Below, piece after piece: positions 9,429 to 22,044 of a DNA stretch of 64,000 nucleotides (position 1 is the stretch's first letter; the number at the start of each line of letters is the position of its first letter). Made by a program: the position numbers and the translations under genes. Under the pieces are notes generated by a model. The model had not been told where the DNA came from and did no database searches. It saw only the letters and a list, made by a program, of their open reading frames with translations. The stretch is from Zeimonas sediminis (lineage in GTDB: Bacteria; Pseudomonadota; Gammaproteobacteria; Burkholderiales; Burkholderiaceae_E). Location: the NCBI RefSeq assembly GCF_023721795.1, contig NZ_JAMQYE010000001.1, positions 1,240,001-1,304,000 on the forward strand, written 5' to 3'.

Positions 9429-10228
9429 CACGGTGTCTCCTCTGTTTCCGTGGTTGCTGCGGGAAAGGACGAAATGCCCGGCTGGGGCCACTCGACCGGC
9501 GCCTCGATGTCGAGGTCGGCCACCCTGTAGCCCCGCTGGAAGTCGACGAAGTGCCGGAGGGTCCAGCCCTCGGCCTCGTCGGGATCGTGGCGCCGGATCG
9601 CGTCGACGATCCGGCGGTGCGCCTCGAGATTGCGCCGGCCCGCCTGCGGCAGCGTGAGCCTCAGCCTCTCGAAGCTCGGCGCGAGCAGCAGGCTCACCGG
9701 CTCGCGCGCGAGCATCAGCACCCTGTTGCCGGAAGCCTTGGCGACCAGCGCATGGAACTGGACGTCGAGCTCGATGTAGGACTCCCCGCGCGCCAGCACC
9801 TGCTCGGTGCGCGCGAGGTTCTCGTCCAGGGCGGCCAGGTCGGCGTCGGTCGCGTGCTCGGCGGCAAGGCGCGCGGCGCGCGGCTCGAGCGTCACGCCGA
9901 CCTCCCACAGCTCGCGAAAGCTCACCGCCTCGAGCACCAGGGTGCGCATCGCCCGCGGCGCCAGGCTGCCCATGCCGGGCAGCGCCACCTGCAGCCTGCG
10001 GCCGGCGGCGCGCACCAGCAAGCCTTCCTGCTCGAGCAGGCGGATCGCCTCGCGCACGGTGGAACGGTTGACGCCGAAGCTCTCGGCCAGTTCCTGCTCG
10101 GTGGGCAGCGGATCGCCGGGTTTCAGCTCGCCGTCGAGGATCCGCCGCTCGATCCGCTCGGACAGCAGCCGGTATGCCGGCGAATGCCGGAGCGGCGCGA
10201 ACACTGCCTGTGCGCTTCGGCGCTGCAC
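9428..10228 (-). CDS. GntR-family (FadR-type) transcriptional regulator
   Basis: Probable ligand-responsive regulator of the downstream transporter and ligase genes. An N-terminal winged helix (YRLLSERIERRILDGELKPGDPLPTEQELAESFGVNRSTVREAIRLLEQEGLL) precedes a helical FCD ligand domain with the family's spaced metal His residues. I prefer a GTG start at 10228 (VQRRSAQAVF, 266 residues): a GAGGAGGAG ribosome site lies about 9 nt upstream and the N-terminus then has normal length. An in-frame ATG at 10381 would add 51 low-complexity residues and place a FadR-type operator inside the coding region. The stop overlaps the start of the solute-binding gene. Confidence 0.88.
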   Translation of the reverse strand: MQRRSAQAVFAPLRHSPAYRLLSERIERRILDGELKPGDPLPTEQELAESFGVNRSTVREAIRLLEQEGLLVRAAGRRLQVALPGMGSLAPRAMRTLVLEAVSFRELWEVGVTLEPRAARLAAEHATDADLAALDENLARTEQVLARGESYIELDVQFHALVAKASGNRVLMLAREPVSLLLAPSFERLRLTLPQAGRRNLEAHRRIVDAIRRHDPDEAEGWTLRHFVDFQRGYRVADLDIEAPVEWPQPGISSFPAATTETEETP

Positions 10229-10331
10229 GATCCTCGGCTCCTCCTCGACTGCGTTCTCGTTGTGGCCGGGGCTCTCGCTTCCCCGGCCCGGCTGCCGGCC
10301 GGGCGAATCCGGCGCCCAGCTTCTTCGGCAC

Positions 10332-10363
10332 CAGACCGGTCTGTTTGCCCGATTGTCCGACAA
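10332..10363. promoter_or_regulatory. putative GntR operator region (two palindromes)
   Basis: TTGTCCGACAA (10353-10363) matches the FadR-subfamily operator pattern TnGTnnnACnA. Ten bases to its left is a perfect 12-bp palindrome, CAGACCGGTCTG (10332-10343). Both lie between the proposed GTG start of the GntR gene (10228) and the divergent gene at 10553, so one regulator could control both directions. Binding is inferred from pattern only. Confidence 0.5.
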
Positions 10364-10552
10364 AGACTCGATCGGCTCCAATCGTGATGCGCCTCGATCG
10401 TATCGTCAAGAGGATTCGATCGTGCGACGCAACATCGTTCCAGTCTTCGCACGACATCCGGAACGGGCGACCGCCTCGCCGGATCGCTGCCGCGCCCTTC
10501 CCCGGACGAAGCGCGCTATCGTGTCCGGCAGTGACCGAACCGGGAGCACGGC

Positions 10553-11056
10553 ATGGACGACGAAACGAGCTTTCTGCGCGAGCAACTGGCCGCGTCGCTG
10601 AAGAACCGGGCGATGTTCTATTGGGAGACCTACCGGGTGCTCGAGCGCGAACTCGGTGCGGAGCGGGCGGCAGGGCTTCTCTCCGAGGCGATCCACGCGC
10701 GCGGCTGCGCGGTCGGCGAGCGCTTTCGCGCTTACGCCCCGGACGACTTCACCGGCCTGCGCGACGCCTTTCTCGGCTCGATTCCCGACCGCGGCCGCCC
10801 CTTCCAACCCGAGGTCCTGGCCTGCGACGAGCACGGCCTGGAAATACGCTTCGGCCGCTGCCCGCTGAAGGAAGCCTGGCTCGAGGCCGGCCTGCCCGGC
10901 GACCAGGTCGCCACGATGTGCCGGATCGCCGGCACCGTGGACGACGGCACCTTCGACGCGGCGGGCTTCGATTTCGCGAGCCGCACCTGGGAACCGGGCC
11001 GCGCCGGCTGCTGTCACCTGTTCATCCGCAAGCGACCGGAGCCGCCGCAGGCCTGA
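10553..11056 (+). CDS. L-2-amino-thiazoline-4-carboxylic acid hydrolase-like protein
   Basis: 167 residues resembling the ATC hydrolase family, named for hydrolysis of L-2-amino-thiazoline-4-carboxylate to S-carbamoyl-cysteine in Pseudomonas. The recognisable core is the C-terminal half: RFGRCPLKEAWLEAGLPGD, then MCRIAGTVDDGTFDAAGFDF and CCHLFIRK, with conserved Cys/His/Asp positions. No signal peptide or membrane segment is visible. It lies alone on the plus strand between the two HAAT clusters and diverges from the GntR gene. Actual substrate unknown; many members of this family are uncharacterised. Confidence 0.7.
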   Translation: MDDETSFLREQLAASLKNRAMFYWETYRVLERELGAERAAGLLSEAIHARGCAVGERFRAYAPDDFTGLRDAFLGSIPDRGRPFQPEVLACDEHGLEIRFGRCPLKEAWLEAGLPGDQVATMCRIAGTVDDGTFDAAGFDFASRTWEPGRAGCCHLFIRKRPEPPQA

Positions 11057-11079
11057 GCGGCGAGGCAGGCGCGCCGGCT

Positions 11080-12108
11080 TCAACCGCGGCGCCGGCCGCG
11101 GCGCTCGAGCCACTCGCCCAGGATGCCCTTGGGCATGTAGATGATGAAGAAGATCAGCAGCGCGCCGTAGATCAGCAGGTCGAGTCCGTGGATCTGGTTG
11201 CCGATCAGGATGCGCAGGCCCTCGGAGAGCAGCAGCAGGAAGACCGCGCCCACCGTGGGGCCCAGCATCACGAACATGCCGCCGGCGATCGCGCCGAACA
11301 CCATCTGAAGCGAGATGCCGATCCCCGACACGGTCTCGGGGTTCACGTAGAGCTGGTACTGGGCGTACAGGATGCCGCCGACGCAGGTCATCGCGGCCGA
11401 CAGCATCGTGACCGACAACTTTGTGCGGCTCACGTTGATGCCGATCGAGGCGGCGGCGTCCTCTTCCTCGCTGATCGCCTGCAGCGCGAGCCGGCTCATG
11501 CTTCGGTCGACCTTCTGCCACACGTAGAGCGCCAGCAGCCAGAACACCAGCACGATGTAGAACCAGACGATCTTGTCGGAGAACTGGAGCGACCAGAGCG
11601 ACGCGCTCTGGTCGTCGGCGAGACCCGGTTTGGGGGTGACGCCGAGCGAGCCGCCGGTCACGTCGCGCAGCGCGACGATGATCAGCCGCACCACCTCGGC
11701 GAGCGCCAGCGTGACCAGCGCGAAGTAGTGGCCGACGATCTTGAAGCGAAAGCACGGATAGCCGATCACGAACGCCACGGCAAGCGTGGCCACGAGCGCG
11801 ACCGCCGCGCCGGCGAGCGGCGGCCAGCCGAACGCGTTCCAGAGAAGCACCACCGTGTACGCGCCGATGCCGAAGAAGGCGCCGTGCCCGAGGCTCACCA
11901 TTCCGAGCCGCCCCATCAGGGCCCAGCTCGTGTAGATGAAGCCCCACAGCATGGCCATGATCATCAGGTGCAGCGGGTAGGCGCCGACGCCGGTCAGCGG
12001 CGCGACGACCAGCAGCGCCAGCAGGACCAGCGCCACGCTCCTGCCCCGGCCCGGGGCCCTCGTGGTGGCCGCGCCGACGGCAGCCTGGCTTGCGTGGGTG
12101 TTCGCCAT
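11080..12108 (-). CDS. HAAT-family ABC transporter permease, LivM type (second cluster)
   Basis: 342-residue inner-membrane permease. The LivM signature GRLGMVSLGHGAFFGIGAYT is near residue 65 and the coupling loop AISEEEDAAASIGINVSRTK near residue 210; the C-terminus is MPKGILGEWLERRGRRRG. It has about nine to ten hydrophobic helices. The start at 12108 (MANTHASQ) follows the livH-like stop by 2 bp. It is the last gene of the second cluster and converges with the plus-strand hydrolase gene, 23 bp away. Confidence 0.92.
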   Translation of the reverse strand: MANTHASQAAVGAATTRAPGRGRSVALVLLALLVVAPLTGVGAYPLHLMIMAMLWGFIYTSWALMGRLGMVSLGHGAFFGIGAYTVVLLWNAFGWPPLAGAAVALVATLAVAFVIGYPCFRFKIVGHYFALVTLALAEVVRLIIVALRDVTGGSLGVTPKPGLADDQSASLWSLQFSDKIVWFYIVLVFWLLALYVWQKVDRSMSRLALQAISEEEDAAASIGINVSRTKLSVTMLSAAMTCVGGILYAQYQLYVNPETVSGIGISLQMVFGAIAGGMFVMLGPTVGAVFLLLLSEGLRILIGNQIHGLDLLIYGALLIFFIIYMPKGILGEWLERRGRRRG

Positions 12109-12110
12109 GG

Positions 12111-12979
12111 TCAGCGTCGCCTCGAGAACAGCCCTTCGGGCTTCCAGAACATCATCGCGATGAAGAACAGGAAGGCGAGCACGTAGCCCCATTCGAGCTG
12201 GAACACGAAGCCGCCCACCGAGATGAACTGCGCGAAGATGAAGGCCGCGAAGAAGCCGCCGATCAGGTTGCCCAGGCCCCCCAGCACGCAGATCAGGAAG
12301 GTGATCGGCCCGAAGGACAGCCCGATCGCCGGGTGGATGTCGTACTGCAGCACGAGGAGGCAGCCTGCCAGCCCCGCGAGCCCGCCGCCCAGCGCCGAGG
12401 TGAGCAGGTAGATCTTCGAGCTGTTCACCCCCATCAGCGGCATGATCGCGCGGTCCTGGCTGATCGCCCGGATCGCCGTCCCGATGTAGGTGCGGGTCAG
12501 GAACAGGTAGGTGGCCACGATCGCGGCGATCGCGACCGCGAAGGCGATAAGGCGCGCCATCGACAGGTTGATCTCGCCGACGCTGACCCCGGGAAGCCGA
12601 ACGCCGATGTTGCGGAACTCGACCCCGAAGGTGACGGTGGCGGCGGCCTGCAGGAAGAACAGCACCCCGCCGGTCACCAGCAGCTGGTTGATCGGCTCGG
12701 CGGTGAGCACCGGGCGGATGATGAAGTGGTGCAGGCCCGCCCCGAGCAGCGCGACGAAGCCGATGCCGAAGGCGAAGGCCAGCCACAAGGGCGCGCCCTG
12801 CACCGTGTGCAGCCACCAGATCGCGTACATGCCGACCATGATCAGCTCGGCGTAGCAGATCCAGACCACGTCGATCACGCCGAAGATCAGGTTCAGGCCG
12901 AGCGCCAGCAAGGCCAGCAGCCCGCCGAGCAGCAGGCCGTTGACGACTGCCTCGAGCAGGAAGATGTCGAAGAATTCCA

Positions 12980-12980
<1 letters not shown>
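12111..12980 (-). CDS. HAAT-family ABC transporter permease, LivH type (second cluster)
   Basis: 289-residue permease. LGGLLALLALGLNLIFGVIDVVWICYAELIMVGMY is the LivH-type N-terminus, with Tyr-Ala-Glu in place of the usual Ala-His-Gly turn. GVNSSKIYLLTSALGGGLAGLAG and ILGGLGN-like VLGGLGNLIGGFFAA complete the pattern. The start overlaps the livF-like stop (TGATG). The gene order SBP-G-F-H-M differs from the first cluster (SBP-H-M-G-F), so the two clusters are not a simple tandem duplication. Confidence 0.92.
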
Positions 12981-13683
<703 letters not shown>

Positions 13684-13684
<1 letters not shown>

Positions 13685-14460
13685 CAGTGGGGCTCCGCCT
13701 CGGAACGCTCGCGGGCATCGAGCTGGCGGTGCACCGCCTCGGCGTCGGAGCCCAGGTAGACCTCGATCACCTTCGGGTCGCGCGTCACGTCGGCCGGCGC
13801 CCCCTCGGCGATCAGCTCGCCGTGGTCGAGAACCAGGCAGCGGTCGATGACCTTCATCAGCACGCCCATGATGTGCTCGACCCAGATGATCGACACGCCC
13901 CGCTCGTCGCGGATCCGCTTGAGCATCTCGGCCGCCTGGTCCATCTCGGCCTCGTCGAGGCCGCCGAGGCTCTCGTCGGCCAGCAGCAGCTTGGGCTGCG
14001 TGGCGAGTGCCCGCGCCATCTCGAGCTTCTTGAGCCCGGCCGCGCCGAGTCCGTCGACCCGGGCATCGGGGTCGCGCGGCAGGCCGATCAGCTCCAGCGC
14101 GTCGTGCGCGCGCTTGAGCGCCTCGGCGTGGCCGACGTGCTCGCCGGCCCCGTAGTGCGCGGCGAGCACCGTGTTCTCGAGGATGGACAGCTTGCGGAAG
14201 GGCCGCGGAATCTGGAAGGTCCGCGCCAGACCCATCTGGCAGATGCGGTATGGCGCGAGACCGCCGATCTCGCGGCCGTCGAGTCGCACCGAGCCCTCGG
14301 ACGGTGCGTACAGTCCGGCGATCACGTTGAAGGTCGTGCTCTTCCCCGACCCGTTCGGGCCGATCAGCCCGAGGATCTCGCCCTTCTCGAGCTCGAAGGA
14401 AAGCGCGTTGACCGCAGTGAAACCGCCGAACCGTTTGGTCAGCCCATTGACGGAAAGCAC
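13684..14460 (-). CDS. HAAT-family ABC transporter ATP-binding protein, LivG type (second cluster)
   Basis: 258 residues. Walker A is GPNGSGKSTTF; the LivG segment is RICQMGLARTFQIPRPF. The signature is degenerate (LGAAGLKKLEMARAL instead of LSxGQ) and Walker B reads LLLADESLGGLDEAE, with Ser after the catalytic Glu instead of Pro. The switch His is present (VEHIMGVLM). It begins 15 bp after the solute-binding gene, with no intervening hairpin, unlike the first cluster. Confidence 0.92.
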
Positions 14461-14475
14461 TTGGTCAGCCCGTGG

Positions 14476-15816
14476 TCACTTTGCGTAGGTGTGGCCCTTG
14501 GGCAGCGGCAGCACTGCGTCCTTGGTCTTGATCGCCGCAGGCCACACGATGTACGTGTCCTTGTCGTTGTACTGCATGACGACCGGCGACGAGCGCTCGT
14601 TCTGGCCCGCCATCTTGTGACCCGCCGGGAAGAACTTCACGCCGTAGCCCTGGATCGTGCCGCCCACCGGGATGTCGGTCTCGAGCGAGGCCTGGCGAAG
14701 CGCGTCGGGCGAGATGCCGCCGTGCTTCTTGATCGCGCGCGGCAGCACGTCGGTGAAGAAGATCCAGGCCTGGTTGAAGCCCATCGACACGTGCGGCGGG
14801 ATCTGGTCGGCCTTGGTCTCGGCCACGTAGCGCTTGACCATTTCCTTGGTGACGTCGCCGAGCCCGGGCGCGAGCGTCTTGGGGTCGAGCAGCTGCGCGG
14901 CGACCGGGTCGACGTTGTAGATCAGGTTCGCGTCGTCCTTGAAGGTGGCGTAGAGCTTGTCGAACTGGCCGTAGCCGGCGCCGTGGCCGATCAGCGCCGA
15001 CCACTTCAGGCCCTGCTCCTTGGCCTGGCGCAGGAACAGCGTGATGTCCGGGTTGTAGCCGGTGTGCAGGATCGCGTCGGGGCGCGCGCGCCGCAGCTTG
15101 GTGACCAGCGGCGACAGGTCGGGCGAGGTGGCGGCGTAGCCTTCCTTCAGCGCGATCTGCATGCCGAGTTCCTTGCAGGTCGCCTCGTTGCCCGAGGCGA
15201 CGCCCGCACCGTAGGGGCCGTCCTCGTAGATGATCGCGACCTTCAGGTCCTTGACCTCCTTGCCCAGCTTGCTCTTGGCGTTCTCGGCCAGGAAGCGGCA
15301 GGAGGCCTCGCCGAACTGGTCGGAATGCACCTGCGCGCGGAAGACGTTCTTCAGGTTCTTGTCCTTGAAGACGCTCGAGGCGACGCAGATGTTCGCCCAC
15401 ATGAACTTGTTGGCCTGGTCGACCTTCTGGGCCATCGGCACGCAGTGCGCCGACGAGAACACGCCCATGATCATGTCGACCTTCTCCTGGTTCAGCAGGC
15501 GCTCGGTCTCGTTGATCGCGACCTCGGCCTTGCTCTGCGCGTCGGCGTAGATCGGGACGATCTTGTAGCCCTCGACGCCGCCGCGCTCGTTGATCATGTC
15601 GATCGCGTACTTGGTGCCGAGGTAGCCGGCGTACGAACCGCCCGCGGCCAGCGGGCCGGTCAGGTCGTAGATGACGCCGATCTTGATCTGCTTGTCCTGC
15701 GCGAGCGCCGCGCCGGACGTGGAAACCCCCGCGGCCACGACGGTTGCAGCGGCAAGGACGGAAAGGGTGGTGCGGGCGCAGCCGAGTGCTGCGGCGACGC
15801 GATCGAACGTTCGCAT
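14476..15816 (-). CDS. HAAT-family periplasmic substrate-binding protein (second cluster)
   Basis: 446-residue type I periplasmic binding protein. The start at 15816 (MRTFDRVAAALGCAR) is set by a GGAGGAGACAAGC ribosome site; the frame is open further upstream, but that part looks non-coding. A signal peptide ends around SGAALAQ, then DKQIKIGVIYDLTGPLAAGGSYAG begins the mature protein. GVFSSAHCVPMAQ and YEDGPYGAGVASGN are ligand-domain landmarks. It is the first gene of SBP-G-F-H-M and starts 147 bp after the pheA stop, so it probably has its own promoter. Ligand unknown. Confidence 0.92.
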   Translation of the reverse strand: MRTFDRVAAALGCARTTLSVLAAATVVAAGVSTSGAALAQDKQIKIGVIYDLTGPLAAGGSYAGYLGTKYAIDMINERGGVEGYKIVPIYADAQSKAEVAINETERLLNQEKVDMIMGVFSSAHCVPMAQKVDQANKFMWANICVASSVFKDKNLKNVFRAQVHSDQFGEASCRFLAENAKSKLGKEVKDLKVAIIYEDGPYGAGVASGNEATCKELGMQIALKEGYAATSPDLSPLVTKLRRARPDAILHTGYNPDITLFLRQAKEQGLKWSALIGHGAGYGQFDKLYATFKDDANLIYNVDPVAAQLLDPKTLAPGLGDVTKEMVKRYVAETKADQIPPHVSMGFNQAWIFFTDVLPRAIKKHGGISPDALRQASLETDIPVGGTIQGYGVKFFPAGHKMAGQNERSSPVVMQYNDKDTYIVWPAAIKTKDAVLPLPKGHTYAK

Positions 15817-15963
15817 GCTTGTCTCCTCCAGGATCGTGGCTTGTTCGCCTCGCGGTTCTTGAGCGACCGCGCTGGCTTCCTTTTCAGTGTAGCCGAGGCT
15901 TTTCGCCGATGTCACCCCCTTTTCGACATCGGCATTCCGCGCTGGGCGTCACCCTCGCACGAA

Positions 15964-17046
15964 TCAGAGCGACGCACGCGGGTAGGAGCCGACCACCTTG
16001 CAGAAGGCCGCGTGTCGCCGGATCTCGTCGAGCGCCGCCGCCACGTTGGGATCCGATTGGTGGCCGAGCAGGTCGATGTAGAAGTAGTACTCCCACTCGC
16101 CCCGCCGGGCGGGCCGTGACTCGAAGCGCTTCATCGACACGCCGTGCCGCGCCATGGGCTCGATCAGCGCGTGGACCGCGCCGGCGCGGTCCGGCACCGA
16201 CAGGATCAGCGAGGTCTGGTCGCCGCCGGTGGGCGCGCACTCGTAGCGGCCCACGACCGCGAAGCGGGTGCGATTGTTCGGATCGTCCTGGATGCTGCGC
16301 GCCACGAGTTCGAGGCCGTAGCGCGCCGCCGCGTTCTCGCCGGCGATCGCCGCGGTGCCCCGGTCGAGCGAGGCGAGCCGCGCCGCCTCGGCATTGCTCG
16401 CGACCGGCACGCGCTCGATGCCCGGACAGTTGCGGTCCAGCCAGCCGATGCACTGGGCGAGCGACTGGGCGTGCGACACGATCCGGTTCACGCCTTCCAG
16501 CGTGCCATCGAGCGACATCAGGTTCTGGCGAACCGGCACGAGGACCTCGCCGCTGATCGACAGCGGCGTGTCGAGCAGCAGGTCGAGCGTGCGGTTCACC
16601 GCGCCCTCGGTCGAGTTCTCGACCGGCACCACGCCGAAGTCGACGGCGCCCGCCTCGGTGGCGCGGAACACCTCGTCGATGGTCGGGCAGGCCACGGGTT
16701 CGACGCCGCTGCCGAAGTGCTTGAGCAGCGCCTGCTCGGAGAAGGTTCCGGCCGGCCCCAGGTAGGCCACCCGCAGCCTGCGCTCGAGCTCGCGGCAGGC
16801 CGAGACGATCTCTCGCCAGATCGCCTCGATCGCCGCGCCCGGCAGCGGGCCGCCGTTGGCGTCGCGCAGCTTGCGCATGATCAGCGCCTCGCGCTCGGGG
16901 CGATAGACCGGCGCATCGGTCAGCTTCTTCAGCTCGCCGACCTCCTGGGCCAGGCGGGCGCGGCGGCTGACCAGCGCCAGCAGCTCGCGGTCGACCTCGT
17001 CGATGCGCACGCGCAGCGCGTCGAGCTTCTCGTCGTTGTCAGCCAT
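15964..17046 (-). CDS. pheA: bifunctional chorismate mutase / prephenate dehydratase
   Basis: P-protein of 360 residues that makes phenylpyruvate from chorismate. The N-terminal AroQ chorismate mutase domain (about 1-90) includes [30 protein letters not shown]. The prephenate dehydratase domain (about 95-280) includes [28 protein letters not shown] and NRTRF. The C-terminal ACT domain (about 285-360) includes [13 protein letters not shown] and [22 protein letters not shown], the phenylalanine feedback site. It overlaps the 3' end of serC by 8 bp, so the two are translationally coupled. Confidence 0.97.
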   Translation of the reverse strand: MADNDEKLDALRVRIDEVDRELLALVSRRARLAQEVGELKKLTDAPVYRPEREALIMRKLRDANGGPLPGAAIEAIWREIVSACRELERRLRVAYLGPAGTFSEQALLKHFGSGVEPVACPTIDEVFRATEAGAVDFGVVPVENSTEGAVNRTLDLLLDTPLSISGEVLVPVRQNLMSLDGTLEGVNRIVSHAQSLAQCIGWLDRNCPGIERVPVASNAEAARLASLDRGTAAIAGENAAARYGLELVARSIQDDPNNRTRFAVVGRYECAPTGGDQTSLILSVPDRAGAVHALIEPMARHGVSMKRFESRPARRGEWEYYFYIDLLGHQSDPNVAAALDEIRRHAAFCKVVGSYPRASL

Positions 17047-18178
17047 GGCGGCGCTCGAAATCCTTCATGTAGTCGACCAGGGCCCGCACGCCCTCGATCG
17101 GCATCGCGTTGTAGATCGACGCGCGCATGCCGCCGACCGAGCGGTGGCCCTTGAGCTGCAGCAGGCCCGCCGCCTCGGCGCCCTTCAGGAAGGCCGCGTC
17201 GAGCGACGGGTCGCGCAGGAAGAAAGGCACGTTCATCCGCGAGCGGTCCTGCGGGCGCACCCGGTTCTCGTAGAGGCCGCTCGCGTCGATGTAGTCGTAG
17301 AGCAGCGCCGCCTTCTCGACGTTGCGACGCTCCATCTCGGCCACGCCCCCCTGCTCCTTCAGCCAGGCGAAGACCAGCCCCGCGACCCAGATCGCGAAGG
17401 TGGGCGGCGTGTTGTACATCGAGTCGTTGTCGGCGACGACCTTGTAGTCGAAGGCGCTCGGGCACAGCGGGTGCGCCTTGCCGAGCAGGTCCTCGCGCAC
17501 GACGACGATCGTCAGCCCCGCCGGACCGATGTTCTTCTGCGCGCCGCCGTACAGGCAGCCGTAGCGGGTCACGTCGATCTCGCGCGACAGCACGTGCGAG
17601 GAGACGTCGGCGACGATCGGCACGCCGGCGGGCACGTCGGCCGGCCCGTCGCCCTGGGCGGGCGGGTGCTGGAACTCGACGCCGTCGATCGTTTCGTTGG
17701 TGCAAACGTGCAGATAGGCCGCGTCGCGCGACATGCGCCACTGCGACTGCTCCGGCACGAAGGTGTACGCGCCGGTCTCGCCGCCGCGGTGCGGCGAGGG
17801 CAGCTTCGAGGCGTCCGCCACGACGTTGACGCGCGCGTAGCGGGCAGCCTCCTTCGCCGACTTGGCGGACCACTGCCCGGTCACCAGGTAGTCGGCCTGC
17901 TCGCGGCCGCGCAGCAGGTTCATCGGGATGATCGCGTTCTCGGCGATCGCTCCGCCCTGCATGAACAGCACCTTGTACTGCTCCGGGATCCGCATCAGCT
18001 CGCGCAGGTCGGCGATCGCCTGCGCATGGATGCCCATGAACTCGGGCCCGCGATGGCTCATCTCCATCACGGACATGCCGGAGCCGCGCCAGTCGGGCAG
18101 CTCGTCGGCGACCTGGCGCAGCACCGCCTTGGGGAGCACCGCGGGACCGGCGGAAAAGTTGTAGACGGTTTCGGACAT
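17039..18178 (-). CDS. serC: phosphoserine aminotransferase
   Basis: 379 residues. PLP enzyme that transaminates 3-phosphohydroxypyruvate in serine synthesis and also acts in pyridoxine synthesis. The start [17 protein letters not shown] (18178) is the family N-terminus. [35 protein letters not shown] and the PLP Lys in [14 protein letters not shown] are visible, and the C-terminus [13 protein letters not shown] is typical. Upstream lies an AEC permease and then gyrA, the Burkholderiales order with one extra gene inserted. Confidence 0.97.
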   Translation of the reverse strand: MSETVYNFSAGPAVLPKAVLRQVADELPDWRGSGMSVMEMSHRGPEFMGIHAQAIADLRELMRIPEQYKVLFMQGGAIAENAIIPMNLLRGREQADYLVTGQWSAKSAKEAARYARVNVVADASKLPSPHRGGETGAYTFVPEQSQWRMSRDAAYLHVCTNETIDGVEFQHPPAQGDGPADVPAGVPIVADVSSHVLSREIDVTRYGCLYGGAQKNIGPAGLTIVVVREDLLGKAHPLCPSAFDYKVVADNDSMYNTPPTFAIWVAGLVFAWLKEQGGVAEMERRNVEKAALLYDYIDASGLYENRVRPQDRSRMNVPFFLRDPSLDAAFLKGAEAAGLLQLKGHRSVGGMRASIYNAMPIEGVRALVDYMKDFERRHG

Positions 18179-18251
18179 GACGGCGGATCGTATCAAAGGA
18201 AGGCGTCCGGAACGCCGGCCGCGGACGCGAGGGATTCCGGTCCGGGCCGGC

Positions 18252-19208
18252 TCATCGCCCGGGCAGCACGAACAGCAGCAGCGGCAGGCTGGCCGCCGCG
18301 ACCAGCGTCGACAGCGTGACCCCGGCGCTGGTCTGCTCTGGCACCGCGCGATAGCGCTGCGCGAACAGGTAGACGTTGGCGCCGATCGGCAGCGACGCGG
18401 TGATCGTGGCCACCGCCAGCGGCAGCGGCGGCAGCTCGAGCAGCCAGCGACCGATCGCGTAGGCCAGCAGCGGGTGGACCAGGCTCTTGAGGCCGGTCAG
18501 CGCGGCCGCGGCGCCGAAGCCCCGGCGCAGGTCGAACTGGGCCAGCGAGGCCCCGAGCAGCACCAGGCACAGCGGCGCGGCGGCGCCGGCGAGCATGCCC
18601 AGCGGCACGTCGACCGGCCTGGGCAGCTTCCAGCCGGCGGCCGACCAGGCGAGGCCCGCCAGGATGGGCAGAACCACCGGGTGGATCAGCGAGTTGCGGA
18701 CGACCTGGGCGGTCTGCGCGGCGAGCCGGCCGCGATCGCGGCGGCCCGAGCCGCCGCCCGCGCCGCCGAAGAGCTCGATCAGAAGCGTGCCGAGGGTCAG
18801 GAAGGTGAGCGCGTGCAGCGCGATGATCGTCAGCAGGAAGGCCAGCCCGGCCTCGCCGAAGGCCAGCCGGACCAGCGGGATCCCGAGCATCGCGGTGTTG
18901 GAGAACACGCCGCTCAGCCCGTGGACGACCGCCACGTTCATCGGCTCGCCGCGCCAGAGCTGGACCCCGAGCACCAGCCCGAACAGCGGCAGCCCGGCGC
19001 CGTAGTAGGCCAGCGCGGCGCCCGGCGACAGCGAGTCGAAGTCGACGCGCGCCAGCGCCCCGAACAGCAGCGCCGGCATGAAGATCAGGAAGGTCGCGTC
19101 GGACAGCGCGCGAACCGCCGCGTCGGGAAAGCGCCCCAGGCGCGCCGCGCCGTAGCCGATCGCGATCAGCACGACGACCGGGAAGATGACCTCGAAGAAG
19201 ACGGACAT
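18252..19208 (-). CDS. AEC-family (auxin efflux carrier-like) transporter
   Basis: 318 residues with about ten hydrophobic segments. It belongs to the auxin-efflux-carrier/malonate-type permease group, whose bacterial members move organic acids. The N-terminus ([23 protein letters not shown]) and the inverted repeat with the central [25 protein letters not shown] segment support this. It lies 36 bp downstream of gyrA and 73 bp upstream of serC on the same strand. Substrate unknown; the position may only reflect read-through from gyrA. Confidence 0.85.
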   Translation of the reverse strand: MSVFFEVIFPVVVLIAIGYGAARLGRFPDAAVRALSDATFLIFMPALLFGALARVDFDSLSPGAALAYYGAGLPLFGLVLGVQLWRGEPMNVAVVHGLSGVFSNTAMLGIPLVRLAFGEAGLAFLLTIIALHALTFLTLGTLLIELFGGAGGGSGRRDRGRLAAQTAQVVRNSLIHPVVLPILAGLAWSAAGWKLPRPVDVPLGMLAGAAAPLCLVLLGASLAQFDLRRGFGAAAALTGLKSLVHPLLAYAIGRWLLELPPLPLAVATITASLPIGANVYLFAQRYRAVPEQTSAGVTLSTLVAAASLPLLLFVLPGR

Positions 19209-19244
19209 CGGCGCGCCGCGCGACGGCCCAGTGCGGCGCCCGCC

Positions 19245-21869
<2,625 letters not shown>

Positions 21870-21968
21870 TTGCGGCGGGATTCCGGAGAAGCGACGAGCT
21901 GGTGAAGGCCGGGCCTGCGGCTGACGTGACAAGCCGAGTGCCGTGAGTGGCCGGAGCTAAACCTTTGA

Positions 21969-21974
21969 ATTTTA
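21969..21974 (-). promoter_or_regulatory. putative gyrA -10 element
   Basis: On the minus strand TAAAAT lies about 100 bp upstream of the gyrA start in an AT-rich pocket of an otherwise GC-rich intergenic region shared with the divergent aminohydrolase gene. No convincing -35 hexamer is visible. Call made by eye. Confidence 0.35.
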
Positions 21975-22005
21975 ACACGCCAGCCCCCCGCCTCCCGGCG
22001 GGCTG

Positions 22006-22014
22006 TGCTTAAAT
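22006..22014 (+). promoter_or_regulatory. putative extended -10 promoter of the aminohydrolase gene
   Basis: TGC-TTAAAT (22006-22014) has the TGn extension and a 4/6 match to the -10 consensus. It would place the transcript start about 24 nt before the ATG at 22045. No strong -35 is visible, which extended -10 promoters do not need. Confidence 0.35.
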
Positions 22015-22044
22015 CTCGCCGGTCCAAGCCCAGGGAACGCCCGC

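Noticed and set aside
9126-10457. A 443-codon minus-strand frame across the GntR gene and the binding-protein start
   Set aside because: Only its last part (the signal peptide from 9428) is real; the rest is an out-of-frame reading of the GntR gene.
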